Source: Cytobacillus massiliigabonensis | GTDB taxonomy: Bacteria; Bacillota; Bacilli; Bacillales; Cytobacillaceae | Reading direction: 5' to 3' | Length of the DNA: 64,000 nt | Assembly (NCBI RefSeq): GCF_900199725.1 | Contig: NZ_LT904904.1 | Location: 2,093,398-2,157,397, forward strand | Part shown: piece by piece, positions 24,326-31,659 of the stretch | Layout of the letters: the number at the start of each line of letters is the position of its first letter | Position numbering within the stretch: the stretch's first letter is position 1 | Program-made: the position numbers and the translations under genes | The notes under the pieces: model-generated | Told to the model about the DNA's origin: nothing | Databases searched by the model: none | The model's input: only the letters and a program-made list of their open reading frames with translations

Positions 24326-25010
24326 TCGTATACCCCACTCCCCAGACTGTTTTTATATATTTGGGCTTTTCTGCGGAATCATTCATTTTTTCTCGCAAAT
24401 GTCTAATATGAACCATCACTGTATTATTGCTGCTAAAATACTTTTCGCCCCATACTTCCTTGAATAATTCCTCAGAACTAACGACGCGGCCCCGATTTAC
24501 ACTTAAAAACCATAAAATGGAGAATTCTGTCGGTGTCAGCGATAAAGCCTTTTCGTTTAGTTGGCACTTCCTCGTTTTTTGATCAAGGACTAAACCTGAG
24601 ACGGTGATGATATGTTCATTTTCTTCTGTATCCTGCTGATTATATTTTGTAAATCTCCTAAGCTGAGCTTTTACACGGGCAATCAGCTCCAAAGGGCGAA
24701 AGGGTTTTGTAATATAATCATCCGCACCCAATGTTAAGCCAGTAATTTTATCAATCTCTTCATCCTTGGCAGTGAGCATGATAACAGGGAAATGATATTT
24801 TTCTCTGATTTTCTGACAAATAGCAAATCCATCTGTTACCGGCATCATTACATCAAGAATGGCGAGATCCAGTTTTTCTGTGTTAATGCAATTTAGAGCT
24901 TCCTTAGCGGTATAATACTTAAAGACAGTATAATTTTCATTTTTTAAATATACTTCAATTAAATCTGCAATTTCCTTTTCATCATCAACGACTAAAATAT
25001 TCCTGCTCAT
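24318..25010 (-). CDS. vanR: VanR-like OmpR-family response regulator
   Basis: The 230-residue protein has a receiver domain (VVDDEKEIADLIE, phospho-Asp D53 in LAILDVMMP, TKPFRPLELIARVKAQLRR) and a winged-helix DNA-binding domain (LTPTEFSILWFL, NNTVMVHIRHLREKMND, IKTVWGVGYTIE). Much of this is near-identical to VanR as I remember it. It is the first gene of a minus-strand vanR-vanS-carboxypeptidase operon. Confidence 0.9.
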   Translation of the reverse strand: MSRNILVVDDEKEIADLIEVYLKNENYTVFKYYTAKEALNCINTEKLDLAILDVMMPVTDGFAICQKIREKYHFPVIMLTAKDEEIDKITGLTLGADDYITKPFRPLELIARVKAQLRRFTKYNQQDTEENEHIITVSGLVLDQKTRKCQLNEKALSLTPTEFSILWFLSVNRGRVVSSEELFKEVWGEKYFSSNNTVMVHIRHLREKMNDSAEKPKYIKTVWGVGYTIE

Positions 25011-25122
25011 TTATAAAGTTCCTCCATAAAATTTTGCCCTTCTTACCTACTTTAACAGCTTTTTGATTGGATTCAACTTTTTGGCCAGACGATACATTAG
25101 TAAAAATAATAAAGACAAATTT

Positions 25123-25152
25123 AAGTTACTCAAACTGCTGAGTAACTTTTTT
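25123..25152 (+). terminator. Orphan terminator-like hairpin, no gene upstream on its strand
   Basis: AAGTTACTCA (25123-25132) pairs with TGAGTAACTT (25139-25148) and is followed by TTTT on the plus strand. The nearest plus-strand gene upstream is more than 2.9 kb away, so it may end an antisense or small RNA, or serve as an operator near the vanR promoter. Confidence 0.45.
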
Positions 25153-25251
25153 AAATGTCCTTGTTTCCCTATAAGGAAATTGAAATTAGCGAATAATTAG
25201 TCTGTTTTTTGAAAGGTGAAAAAAATAGCATAGTATGTTATAGTAACAAAG

Positions 25252-25279
25252 AGTTTTTATACATTTTGGTATAAAAACT
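25252..25279. promoter_or_regulatory. Perfect 11-bp dyad upstream of murB
   Basis: AGTTTTTATAC (25252-25262) and GTATAAAAACT (25269-25279) are exact inverted copies around a 6-base centre. It lies between the divergent vanR and murB genes and is a candidate operator. Confidence 0.5.
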
Positions 25280-25284
25280 TAATA

Positions 25285-25360
25285 ATATCCTATGAGTGAT
25301 AGTCATTTGATCGATACACCTTTCTGGGATAGGTATCATTAAATATAGAGTATAGGATAT
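25285..25360 (+). promoter_or_regulatory. Structured leader candidate upstream of murB
   Basis: ATATCCTAT (25285-25293) can pair with ATAGGATAT (25352-25360). Inside that closing stem TGATA...TATCA and GATAC...GTATC can pair too, giving a nested fold that ends about 25 bases before murB. The fold is drawn by eye. Confidence 0.35.
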
Positions 25361-25384
25361 CTATTTAGGAATTAAAGGGGAAAA

Positions 25385-26302
25385 ATGATGAGTGAATATC
25401 AACATTTTATTAACACAATTACGGCAGATGTAATGAAGGAAAATATTAAATTATTGGAGCCGATCAGAAATCATACGTTTACAAAACTTGGTGGAGTGGC
25501 AGACCTTTTTATTACACCTTCTAGTTTTGCTGAGATACAGTCAGTCGTAAAGCAGGCAAAAAAGTTCGATATTCCTGTCACAATTCTAGGAAGCGGTTCG
25601 AATGTAATTGTAAGAGATGGCGGGATTCGCGGCATTGCATTATGTCTTACTAAGTTTAATCAAATATGTGTAAATGAAGATGTGATTACCGCTCAAAGCG
25701 GAGCCGCTATCATTGGTGTTTCTAACTTTGCATTAGAATATGAACTCACTGGATTAGAGTTTGCGTGTGGAATTCCAGGAAGTGTTGGCGGAGCATTATA
25801 TATGAATGCTGGTGCTTATGGAGGACAAATTTCAGATGTACTTGAAAAAGCGACAGTTATGACATGGGATGGCGACATTCTATCGTTGTCAAAAGAAGCT
25901 TTGCAATTAGGCTATCGTAAAAGTATTTTCATGAATGGGGATTATGTGATTTTAGAAGCTGAATTTCAGCTTAAACAAGGTGATCCCAAATCAATCAAAC
26001 AAAAAATGGAAGAATTAACCATTGCTAGACAATCAAAACAACCTCTTGAATATCCTTCTTGTGGAAGTGTATTTAAGCGCCCACCTGGACACTATGCTGG
26101 AAAATTAATTCAAGATAGCGAGCTGCAAGGTACAAGAGTTGGCGGAGCAGAGGTATCAAAAAAACATGCAGGCTTCATCGTCAATATTGATCAGGCTACT
26201 TCAAAAGACTATATTGAATTGATTAACGTAGTTAAAGGAACGGTAAAGAAAAACTTTGGTGTTGATTTAGAAACAGAAGTAATTTTTTTAGGTGAAGAAT
26301 AA
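25385..26302 (+). CDS. murB: UDP-N-acetylenolpyruvoylglucosamine reductase
   Basis: MurB is a cytoplasmic FAD enzyme that reduces the enolpyruvyl group to make UDP-MurNAc. At 305 residues it is a type II MurB. GSGSNVIVRDGG (FAD phosphate loop), CGIPGSVGGALYMNAGAYGG and the catalytic serine motif PSCGSVFKRP are all present. The start is ATG at 25385 or 25388, behind AAAGGGG. The gene stands apart from a division cluster, so the genome may carry a second copy. It is monocistronic, next to the VanRS-like locus. Confidence 0.95.
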   Translation: MMSEYQHFINTITADVMKENIKLLEPIRNHTFTKLGGVADLFITPSSFAEIQSVVKQAKKFDIPVTILGSGSNVIVRDGGIRGIALCLTKFNQICVNEDVITAQSGAAIIGVSNFALEYELTGLEFACGIPGSVGGALYMNAGAYGGQISDVLEKATVMTWDGDILSLSKEALQLGYRKSIFMNGDYVILEAEFQLKQGDPKSIKQKMEELTIARQSKQPLEYPSCGSVFKRPPGHYAGKLIQDSELQGTRVGGAEVSKKHAGFIVNIDQATSKDYIELINVVKGTVKKNFGVDLETEVIFLGEE

Positions 26303-26393
26303 AACTTGTAAGAATAGCAATAAGGTATGTTAGAACCTGCCTAAATGCATTAATATCTTGCAAATATTAATTATGATAGGTGGTAGAAATAGA

Positions 26394-27368
26394 ATGTCAG
26401 AAAACAATAAACCGTATAGAGTCCTTTTGTATTATATGTATGTCCCAATTGATCTTCCTGAAGAGTTTGCTAGCGAACATTTAAGAATGTGTAAGGAGCT
26501 TGATTTAAAGGGCAGAATTCTTGTCGCTGAGGAAGGAATTAATGGAACAGTTTCCGGTACTATCGAACAAACCGATCGTTATATGGAGACAATGAAAGCA
26601 GATCCTCGTTTTGCTGAAATGGTTTTTAAAATAGACGAGGCTGACGATCATGCTTTTAAAAAGATGCATGTACGTCCAAGAAAGGAACTTGTTACTCTTC
26701 GTTTAGAGGATGACATTAATCCGAAGGAAGTAACCGGCCAATATTTAAGCCCGAAAGAATTCTATGAAGCAATGCAGGATGAAAATACCATAGTGATCGA
26801 CGCCAGAAATGATTATGAATATGATCTAGGTCATTTTAGGGGCGCTGTAAGACCAGACATTAAGGCATTCCGTGAATTGCCTCAATGGATAAAGGAGAAT
26901 AAAGAGGAGTTTGCGGATAAAAAAATCCTAACCTACTGCACTGGGGGCATCCGCTGTGAAAAATTCTCTGGCTGGCTAGTTAAAGAAGGGTTCCAAGATG
27001 TAGGTCAGCTACATGGAGGCATTGTAACTTATGGAAAAGATCCAGAGGTGCAAGGTGAACTTTGGGATGGGCAATGTTATGTATTTGATGAAAGAATTAG
27101 TGTTCCGGTAAATCAGAAGGAGCATGTCATTGTAGGAAAAGACTTCTTTACGGGTGAACCATGTGAGCGCTATGTAAACTGTGCCAATCCCGAATGCAAC
27201 AAACAAATTATTTGCACTGAAGAAAATGAACATAAATATTTGCGCGGATGTACCCATGAATGTCGTGTTCACCCACGAAACCGTTATGTGAAAGAACATG
27301 AATTAATTGATGAAGAGGTTTCTGAGAGATTGAAGTTAATTAAGGAGAATATGGCAGAAGTTCAATAA
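26394..27368 (+). CDS. trhO: tRNA uridine(34) hydroxylase, rhodanese family
   Basis: The 324-residue protein matches the TrhO/YceA (UPF0176) family. It has an N-terminal acylphosphatase-like part ([21 protein letters not shown]), a rhodanese domain with the active loop [10 protein letters not shown] (C182, C188), and a C-terminal cysteine-rich segment ([12 protein letters not shown]). It makes 5-hydroxyuridine in tRNA wobble positions. The ATG at 26394 follows AGGTGGTAGAAATAG; an earlier in-frame start is less supported. It is a single-gene unit with a terminator downstream. Confidence 0.92.
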   Translation: MSENNKPYRVLLYYMYVPIDLPEEFASEHLRMCKELDLKGRILVAEEGINGTVSGTIEQTDRYMETMKADPRFAEMVFKIDEADDHAFKKMHVRPRKELVTLRLEDDINPKEVTGQYLSPKEFYEAMQDENTIVIDARNDYEYDLGHFRGAVRPDIKAFRELPQWIKENKEEFADKKILTYCTGGIRCEKFSGWLVKEGFQDVGQLHGGIVTYGKDPEVQGELWDGQCYVFDERISVPVNQKEHVIVGKDFFTGEPCERYVNCANPECNKQIICTEENEHKYLRGCTHECRVHPRNRYVKEHELIDEEVSERLKLIKENMAEVQ

Positions 27369-27409
27369 AAAAATGCACATTTGTGCAATATTATAAGGGT
27401 TTGTCTTTT

Positions 27410-27448
27410 CCCGATAAGATGGGATCACTCATCTTACCGGGATTTTTT
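27410..27448. terminator. Terminator of trhO
   Basis: CCCGATAAGATG (27410-27421) pairs with CATCTTACCGGG (27430-27441) with one mismatch, followed by TTTTTT. A small TGCACA...TGTGCA hairpin precedes it at 27374-27387. Confidence 0.85.
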
Positions 27449-27545
27449 CAATATTCAAGACAGCATATGCCTCCATAAAAGCAAAAAATGGACTCTACAT
27501 AGAGTAGTAATAAAAAAATGCTAACGACAAAGGCCGCCAGCATTC

Positions 27546-28181
27546 CTATTCTGAATCATAATCCTTTATTAAAAATCTGCAATGCGCATCATTGTCTGCC
27601 TTACAGGTTAGTCTTTTTACATTGCTGGTTCCTAAGACTTCCTTGAACATTTCAGTTTCACAAGAACAAGCTTTTTTATACTCTTTTGCAACGGCAAAGA
27701 TAGGACAGTTGTATTCTACTAATTCAAACGTTTTATTATCAATTCTTGTCACATCAGCCATATATCCTTTTTTTATCTGAATATTTTTAAGCTCTACTAT
27801 TTTTTCTTCGAAGTTTTTATGTTTCATGTGCATTATGTAACTATTTTTAAGCCGTTCACTTCTTTTTTCTAAAAGATAATCAATTATTCCTTCTCCATGT
27901 AATTCTTTTAAGTCATTCAGAAATTCTACAGTCATATTTTCATAACTTTTTGGGAATAGATCATTTGCTTTTTGTGATAAAGAATAAACAAGGATCGGCC
28001 TTCCCATTGGCTGTCTTACTTCCTTTATAGCCAGGAATAAATCTCGATCCAGTATATTTAAATGTTTTCGTACAGCCATTTCTGTAATTCCTAAAGACTT
28101 AGAAAGTTCATTAACAGTTAAATTTGTTTCTTTTTTTAATAGTTCAAGTATTTTATCTCTCGTAGAGACTCTAGAAACCAA
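27546..28181 (-). CDS. SufR-like helix-turn-helix regulator with Fe-S-type cysteines
   Basis: The 211-residue protein has an N-terminal winged helix-turn-helix (about residues 20-65, LTVNELSKSLGITEMAVRKHL) and a C-terminal half with Cys159, 172, 174, 193 and 201. The C-x12-C-x-C pattern near EYNCPIFAVA resembles SufR-type regulators that hold an iron-sulfur cluster. The TTG start at 28181 has only a weak ribosome site. It is divergent from cueP, 202 bases away, so it is a candidate regulator of that gene. Copper could be sensed through damage to the cluster, but that is inference. Confidence 0.75.
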   Translation of the reverse strand: MVSRVSTRDKILELLKKETNLTVNELSKSLGITEMAVRKHLNILDRDLFLAIKEVRQPMGRPILVYSLSQKANDLFPKSYENMTVEFLNDLKELHGEGIIDYLLEKRSERLKNSYIMHMKHKNFEEKIVELKNIQIKKGYMADVTRIDNKTFELVEYNCPIFAVAKEYKKACSCETEMFKEVLGTSNVKRLTCKADNDAHCRFLIKDYDSE

Positions 28182-28248
28182 CGGCAGTCACCGTCCCTAT
28201 TTTTGACAAATTAGCATTGAAAAGCCTAAATAAAATAGATGAAAATGA

Positions 28249-28275
28249 TATAATGAAATTAGAATTTTAATTCTA
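28249..28275 (+). promoter_or_regulatory. Candidate cueP promoter with palindromic operator
   Basis: A good -10 box TATAAT lies at 28249-28254. The inverted repeat TAGAATT-TT-AATTCTA (28260-28275) covers the expected transcription start. No convincing -35 box was seen. The position fits a repressor site for the divergent regulator gene. Confidence 0.4.
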
Positions 28276-28383
28276 TCATATTAATAGCAAAAAAAATATA
28301 TGTAGACTGCTAAATTTAATGCATAAAATCTGCATACTTTTTAGGTATTGTATTCATTGGCTGTGAAAGGAGGATAATTTGAG

Positions 28384-28920
28384 ATGAAAAGGAGATTTAT
28401 TGGTCTTACTTTGTTGGCCACTATTATGTTAGCTGCTTGCAGCGGAGGAAACACGAATGAAGAAACCTCTTCAAAAAAAGGAGAGACTGAAAACATTAAG
28501 GAGCTGGTCCATGATTATAGTACAGGCAAAATCAAGGATCATACAGCTTCAATCACATCAAAGCAACTCATTGTAACCGACAGCGATGAAAGTCAGTTAA
28601 CCTATGAATTGCCTGAGGACGAGTTTTTTGTATCGATCGCTCCTTATGTTAATGAAACCCATCCATGAACGAATCATAGCTTGACAGGTTGTCAAGGAGA
28701 AATGGTGGAGAAAGAGTTTGAGGTATACATTGAAGATAATGAAGGCAATGTAATTGTGAATGAAACAATGAAATCTCAAGCAAATGGATTTATTGATTTA
28801 TGGTTACCGCGAGATAAAAAGTATCATGTAACAATTTCGAATGATGGAAAAATGGTGGAGTCAAAGCTTTCTACTTTTGAAAATGACGGCACATGCATTA
28901 CGACCATGCAATTATCATAG
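28384..28920 (+). CDS. cueP: CueP-family copper-handling lipoprotein with in-frame TGA read as selenocysteine
   Basis: The full frame encodes 178 residues with one internal TGA (28666-28668, residue 95). A signal peptide and lipobox (LAAC, C19) predict an outer-face membrane lipoprotein. The family body reads FVSIAPYVNETHP-U-TNHSLTGCQGE, then LWLPRDKKYHVTI. From memory CueP of Salmonella has three conserved cysteines near 96, 104 and 172; here these are U95, C103 and C171, with the same spacing. A SECIS-like hairpin lies just after the TGA. AAAGGAGG precedes the ATG. Automated callers would report two broken genes. The alternative, a nonsense mutation, is less likely because everything downstream is intact. 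Confidence 0.85.
28680..28696 (+). promoter_or_regulatory. SECIS-like hairpin in cueP
   Basis: CTTGAC (28680-28685) pairs with GTCAAG (28691-28696) around an AGGTT loop. The loop begins 17 bases after the TGA, the same distance as in the E. coli fdhF SECIS as I remember it, where the loop is AGGTCT. The loop guanines are the positions read by SelB. Confidence 0.75.
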
Positions 28921-28922
28921 GA

Positions 28923-28964
28923 AAAACAAACCATTTTGATTCATCAAAATGGTTTGTTTTTTTG
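28923..28964. terminator. Terminator of cueP
   Basis: AAAACAAACCATTTTGA (about 28924-28940) pairs with TCAAAATGGTTTGTTTT, followed by more Ts. It is bidirectional and also serves the opposing 49-residue gene. Confidence 0.92.
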
Positions 28965-28974
28965 CTTTATATGG

Positions 28975-29124
28975 TTACTGGCTTTCTTTAGCATCAGATC
29001 TCTTGATAGACACATGTTGTGGAGGTTTTGGATAGGACGCCTTTTCTTTATCATCAGGTCCAGTAAGATCATTTCTTTGATCCAAAACCCGTCCTGTATA
29101 CTCGATCGGCTGTCTGTCGGGCAT
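28975..29124 (-). CDS. Small hydrophilic protein, 49 residues
   Basis: The minus-strand ATG at 29122-29124 follows TAGGTGGTG and opens a 49-codon frame starting MPDRQPIEYTGRVLDQ. The product is rich in Pro, Asp, Lys and Arg with no hydrophobic segment. It converges on cueP and shares its terminator. An alternative frame on the same strand is longer but has a less protein-like composition. The family is not recognised. Confidence 0.5.
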   Translation of the reverse strand: MPDRQPIEYTGRVLDQRNDLTGPDDKEKASYPKPPQHVSIKRSDAKESQ

Positions 29125-29214
29125 CTTAATTTCACCACCTAATTTCTATTAGTGTAAGAGCAATGGATTATCATAAGGTGAATTAAATTGGTACTAGTTA
29201 TTCTTGAAATTTTA

Positions 29215-29243
29215 AAAGGCAAGCATTCAATATGCCTGCCTTT
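29215..29243. terminator. Hairpin terminator downstream of the 40-residue gene
   Basis: AAAGGCA-GCAT (29215-29225) pairs with ATGC-TGCCTTT (29232-29243). On the minus strand it is followed by CTTTTAAAATTTC, so it probably ends the gene at 29289-29411. Confidence 0.6.
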
Positions 29244-29288
29244 ATAAATACAATGCGGAAAAGATAAATACGAAAAGAATATTCAGGC

Positions 29289-29411
29289 TTAATTGTATGC
29301 AGGCATTCTTAACAGTTCATCGAACTTCCATTTTATTTTCTTCAAAAAGAATGCACCTTTAATAAACAGAGTTAATAATGCTGATATTAAGCGGAAAAGA
29401 ATATTCAACAT
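29289..29411 (-). CDS. Small amphipathic/membrane peptide, 40 residues
   Basis: The minus-strand ATG at 29409-29411 lies 5 bases after GTGGAGGGA, and the 40-codon frame begins MLNILFRLISALLTLF. A hydrophobic helix is followed by a basic segment (LKKIKWKFDELLRM). A terminator lies downstream. This is a credible small gene of unknown function, supported by its ribosome site and terminator, not by homology. Confidence 0.45.
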   Translation of the reverse strand: MLNILFRLISALLTLFIKGAFFLKKIKWKFDELLRMPAYN

Positions 29412-29504
29412 GTATCCCTCCACATTTAGATTTAGTGTTAGTAGGTAACACCAGTTATATTATTTATCAACGAATCCATAATTATTCAAGAGAGAAATTT
29501 CAGC

Positions 29505-30518
29505 TTATTTATTTTTTCCTTTTATTAAACGAGGGCGATCCTCCATTTGCGGAGGTTCTTCTAACCAGCCATTTTTTATCATAATTTTAATCCCATCATT
29601 TGCATAAAAGAATATATCTTTGGCAAATAAAGAAGTTTTTAAGATAACATCATTTCTTAAACTAAATACGGCTCCGAAACTTCCGCCAACGATCCCAAAA
29701 CTATTTAAAAGATATACGCAAAACATCATAAGTTTTTGAGAAAATGGGGCGATTGTAGATGCTGTAACAGTGCTTCCAGAAGTAGCGGAAAACTGAACAT
29801 CGCTTTCAAGCAGTATTTGTTCATATTCCTTTATTTGTTTCTTTGCTAGTTCTTTTCCTTTAACAAAATATTGTTTTACTTCATCATCCTCCGCACATTG
29901 GGCAAAACCAGTAATAAGCTGCATGCCAATATTATTTGTTTCAATCCCATGATGGAGGTACCCTAATTCAATATCATTTAGGGATCTTTTGTCGCTAAAT
30001 AGTTTAAATCCCTTTAAATAGTCTTTGCTTTTAATAAACTCTGTGGTTTTGGGTATTGTTACGTTAGGTGGAAGGCTGAGTATTCCTTTTTCAAGTAAAT
30101 ATAATGTAGAAAGTTTATAAATTTTTTGGGTAATAGCAGTTAGTCCTTCGAAAATAGCCATCACATCATCACGGTAAGCCATATTCATGTTGATTGTGTA
30201 CATCCCCATACTAACTTCCTTTAATATTCGAATGAACATAATATCAAATCCATTGTCATATAATTTCGGGGCTTCTAAGTTAACATCCTCATTTGTAAAT
30301 CCTTTTGGGATCGCGGCTCCTTCATTTTTCAAAATCGTCTCTATTTTTTGAACATAATAGTGAAGTTCCTGCCATAAGCCGCCCATAATATTAATAGCCT
30401 GCTGGTCATCTGCTTTTGCGATAAAGTACTCTAATACTCTTAAAATAAGTGTTTTTTCTTGATATGTAAGCCAAAGTGTTCCTAGTTCGGATGAACTAAT
30501 AGGATTTTTATAATTCAT
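29505..30518 (-). CDS. DUF3231 family protein
   Basis: The 337-residue protein matches DUF3231 as I remember it from bacilli. Two similar helical halves start NPISSSELGTLWLTYQEK and LGYLHHGIETNN, resembling paired ferritin-like four-helix bundles. The ATG at 30518 follows TTTTGGAGTG. The function is not established; the family is common in spore formers. The C-terminus ends in a Pro/Arg/Lys-rich tail. Confidence 0.78.
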   Translation of the reverse strand: MNYKNPISSSELGTLWLTYQEKTLILRVLEYFIAKADDQQAINIMGGLWQELHYYVQKIETILKNEGAAIPKGFTNEDVNLEAPKLYDNGFDIMFIRILKEVSMGMYTINMNMAYRDDVMAIFEGLTAITQKIYKLSTLYLLEKGILSLPPNVTIPKTTEFIKSKDYLKGFKLFSDKRSLNDIELGYLHHGIETNNIGMQLITGFAQCAEDDEVKQYFVKGKELAKKQIKEYEQILLESDVQFSATSGSTVTASTIAPFSQKLMMFCVYLLNSFGIVGGSFGAVFSLRNDVILKTSLFAKDIFFYANDGIKIMIKNGWLEEPPQMEDRPRLIKGKNK

Positions 30519-30632
30519 AAGTTTAATCACTCCAAAAACAATTTAAATTAATTATGTTCGTTAAACCTATGAATTATTCTATCGTTAAAAAAGGACTGGA
30601 GTTTCTCCAGCCCTTTATAACAAAATATCTAA

Positions 30633-30974
30633 TTAAATATTCTGTACATATCTTTCATCAGGAATCTTGTTTAACATGACATACAAAGACGTATGTTCAT
30701 TTTCGCTGCTTGTAAAGGCAAATTCTTCATTGCCTCCAGCTAAAATTACATCTTTTTCACTTATATCTGTAGGTATACCATCTATTGAAAGGGTACCACT
30801 TCCTTGAAGTACCATTAAATAAACATTCGTTCCTGGATGCTTATGTGCGGGGAGCTGCTGTCCAGGCATAAAGTTTAGCACAAATACTGTACTTTCTCCT
30901 TCACGAAAAAGAATTCGTTTTGTAAATTGTTTCTCATTGAATTCTTGAGCAGCGGCAATTGATTTTTTCTCCAT
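30633..30974 (-). CDS. Cupin-domain protein
   Basis: The 113-residue single cupin has motif 1 PGQQLPAHKHPGTNVYLMVL and a motif 2 region near ILAGGNEEFAFTS. Motif 1 keeps two His positions (AHKH). Motif 2 lacks the usual His, so metal binding may be weak or absent. It is separated from DUF3231 by a hairpin (CTGGAG...CTCCAG, about 30595-30610). The ATG follows GGAGGTTAATAA. The substrate is unknown. Confidence 0.8.
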   Translation of the reverse strand: MEKKSIAAAQEFNEKQFTKRILFREGESTVFVLNFMPGQQLPAHKHPGTNVYLMVLQGSGTLSIDGIPTDISEKDVILAGGNEEFAFTSSENEHTSLYVMLNKIPDERYVQNI

Positions 30975-31180
30975 TATTATTAACCTCCATACTAGAGAGT
31001 ATATCGTACATATTAATGATAATTAATCTCAATAAAGATAGTAGTGATGAGTATCACATATTTTATCTAGAAAGAATTATCATGTGAAATTAATTTTTCC
31101 AAAAATTAGTTCTAATATTGCTGAAGGAAAAAGAAATAATATCGGTGTAAGTGATTAATTTAATGAAAGAAGGAATTGAA

Positions 31181-31381
31181 ATGACAGTAGGTACAAATAT
31201 CAAACAAACGATCGCTGGTTTAAAAAGCGCTCAAGCTAGCTTTGAAACATTCGCATTAGCAACAGATAATAAAGCAGCAAAACAGTTATATCAGGATGCT
31301 GCTCAGCAAACTCAGGCAATTATTGATAATGTTCAACCACGCTTGCAGCAAATTCAGCAAGAAGAGCCGCAATATAAATAA
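31181..31381 (+). CDS. DUF1657 domain protein, copy 1
   Basis: The 66-residue helical protein (MTVGTNIKQTIAGLKSAQAS) ends in the family tail EEPQYK. The ATG at 31181 follows GAAGGAATTG; earlier in-frame starts precede this site. DUF1657 proteins of bacilli usually occur beside DUF421 membrane proteins and SpoVA-type genes and are linked to spores. A terminator-like hairpin at 31392-31414 lies between it and the second copy. Confidence 0.82.
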   Translation: MTVGTNIKQTIAGLKSAQASFETFALATDNKAAKQLYQDAAQQTQAIIDNVQPRLQQIQQEEPQYK

Positions 31382-31391
31382 TTGCTTGGAT

Positions 31392-31414
31392 GGTTGGCTT
31401 TTCGCCAACCTTTT
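31392..31414 (+). terminator. Attenuating hairpin between the two DUF1657 genes
   Basis: GGTTGGC (31392-31398) pairs with GCCAACC (31404-31410), followed by TTTT. It may partly end transcription so that copy 1 is made in excess. Confidence 0.75.
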
Positions 31415-31438
31415 CATTATTTTAAAGAAGGTGGAAGG

Positions 31439-31645
31439 ATGACAACAGTTTCCAGTGTTAATCAATGTGTAGCAGCTATTCGCTCAATTGAAGCACAGCT
31501 ATCGAGTTTAGCATTAAATTCTCAAGAAGAAGCAGCTCAAAGGACATTCCATGAAATGATGAATATCATGAATGAGATAAAGAAAGACCTTCAATACCGG
31601 GTAAATGAAATGGTGTTAGAGGAGCCACAATATAAACAAACATAA
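31439..31645 (+). CDS. DUF1657 domain protein, copy 2
   Basis: The 68-residue protein (MTTVSSVNQCVAAIRSIEAQ) shares the helical plan and the ending LEEPQYK with the preceding gene. The ATG at 31439 follows GAAGGTGGAAGG. It precedes the DUF421 gene by 14 bases and is surely co-transcribed with it. Confidence 0.82.
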   Translation: MTTVSSVNQCVAAIRSIEAQLSSLALNSQEEAAQRTFHEMMNIMNEIKKDLQYRVNEMVLEEPQYKQT

Positions 31646-31659
31646 GGTGAGGTGAGCAT

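Noticed and set aside
22176-25010. Full vancomycin resistance operon
   Set aside because: No vanH, vanA/B-type ligase or vanX gene is present; the peptidase is serine-type, not zinc-type VanX/VanY.
28681-28920. Separate gene starting at TTG 28681
   Set aside because: The TTG lacks a ribosome site and lies in the SECIS-like hairpin; the protein continues the CueP frame from 28384.
29378-29584. 68-codon plus-strand frame
   Set aside because: It overlaps the end of the DUF3231 gene and the 40-residue gene on the opposite strand and has no ribosome site.
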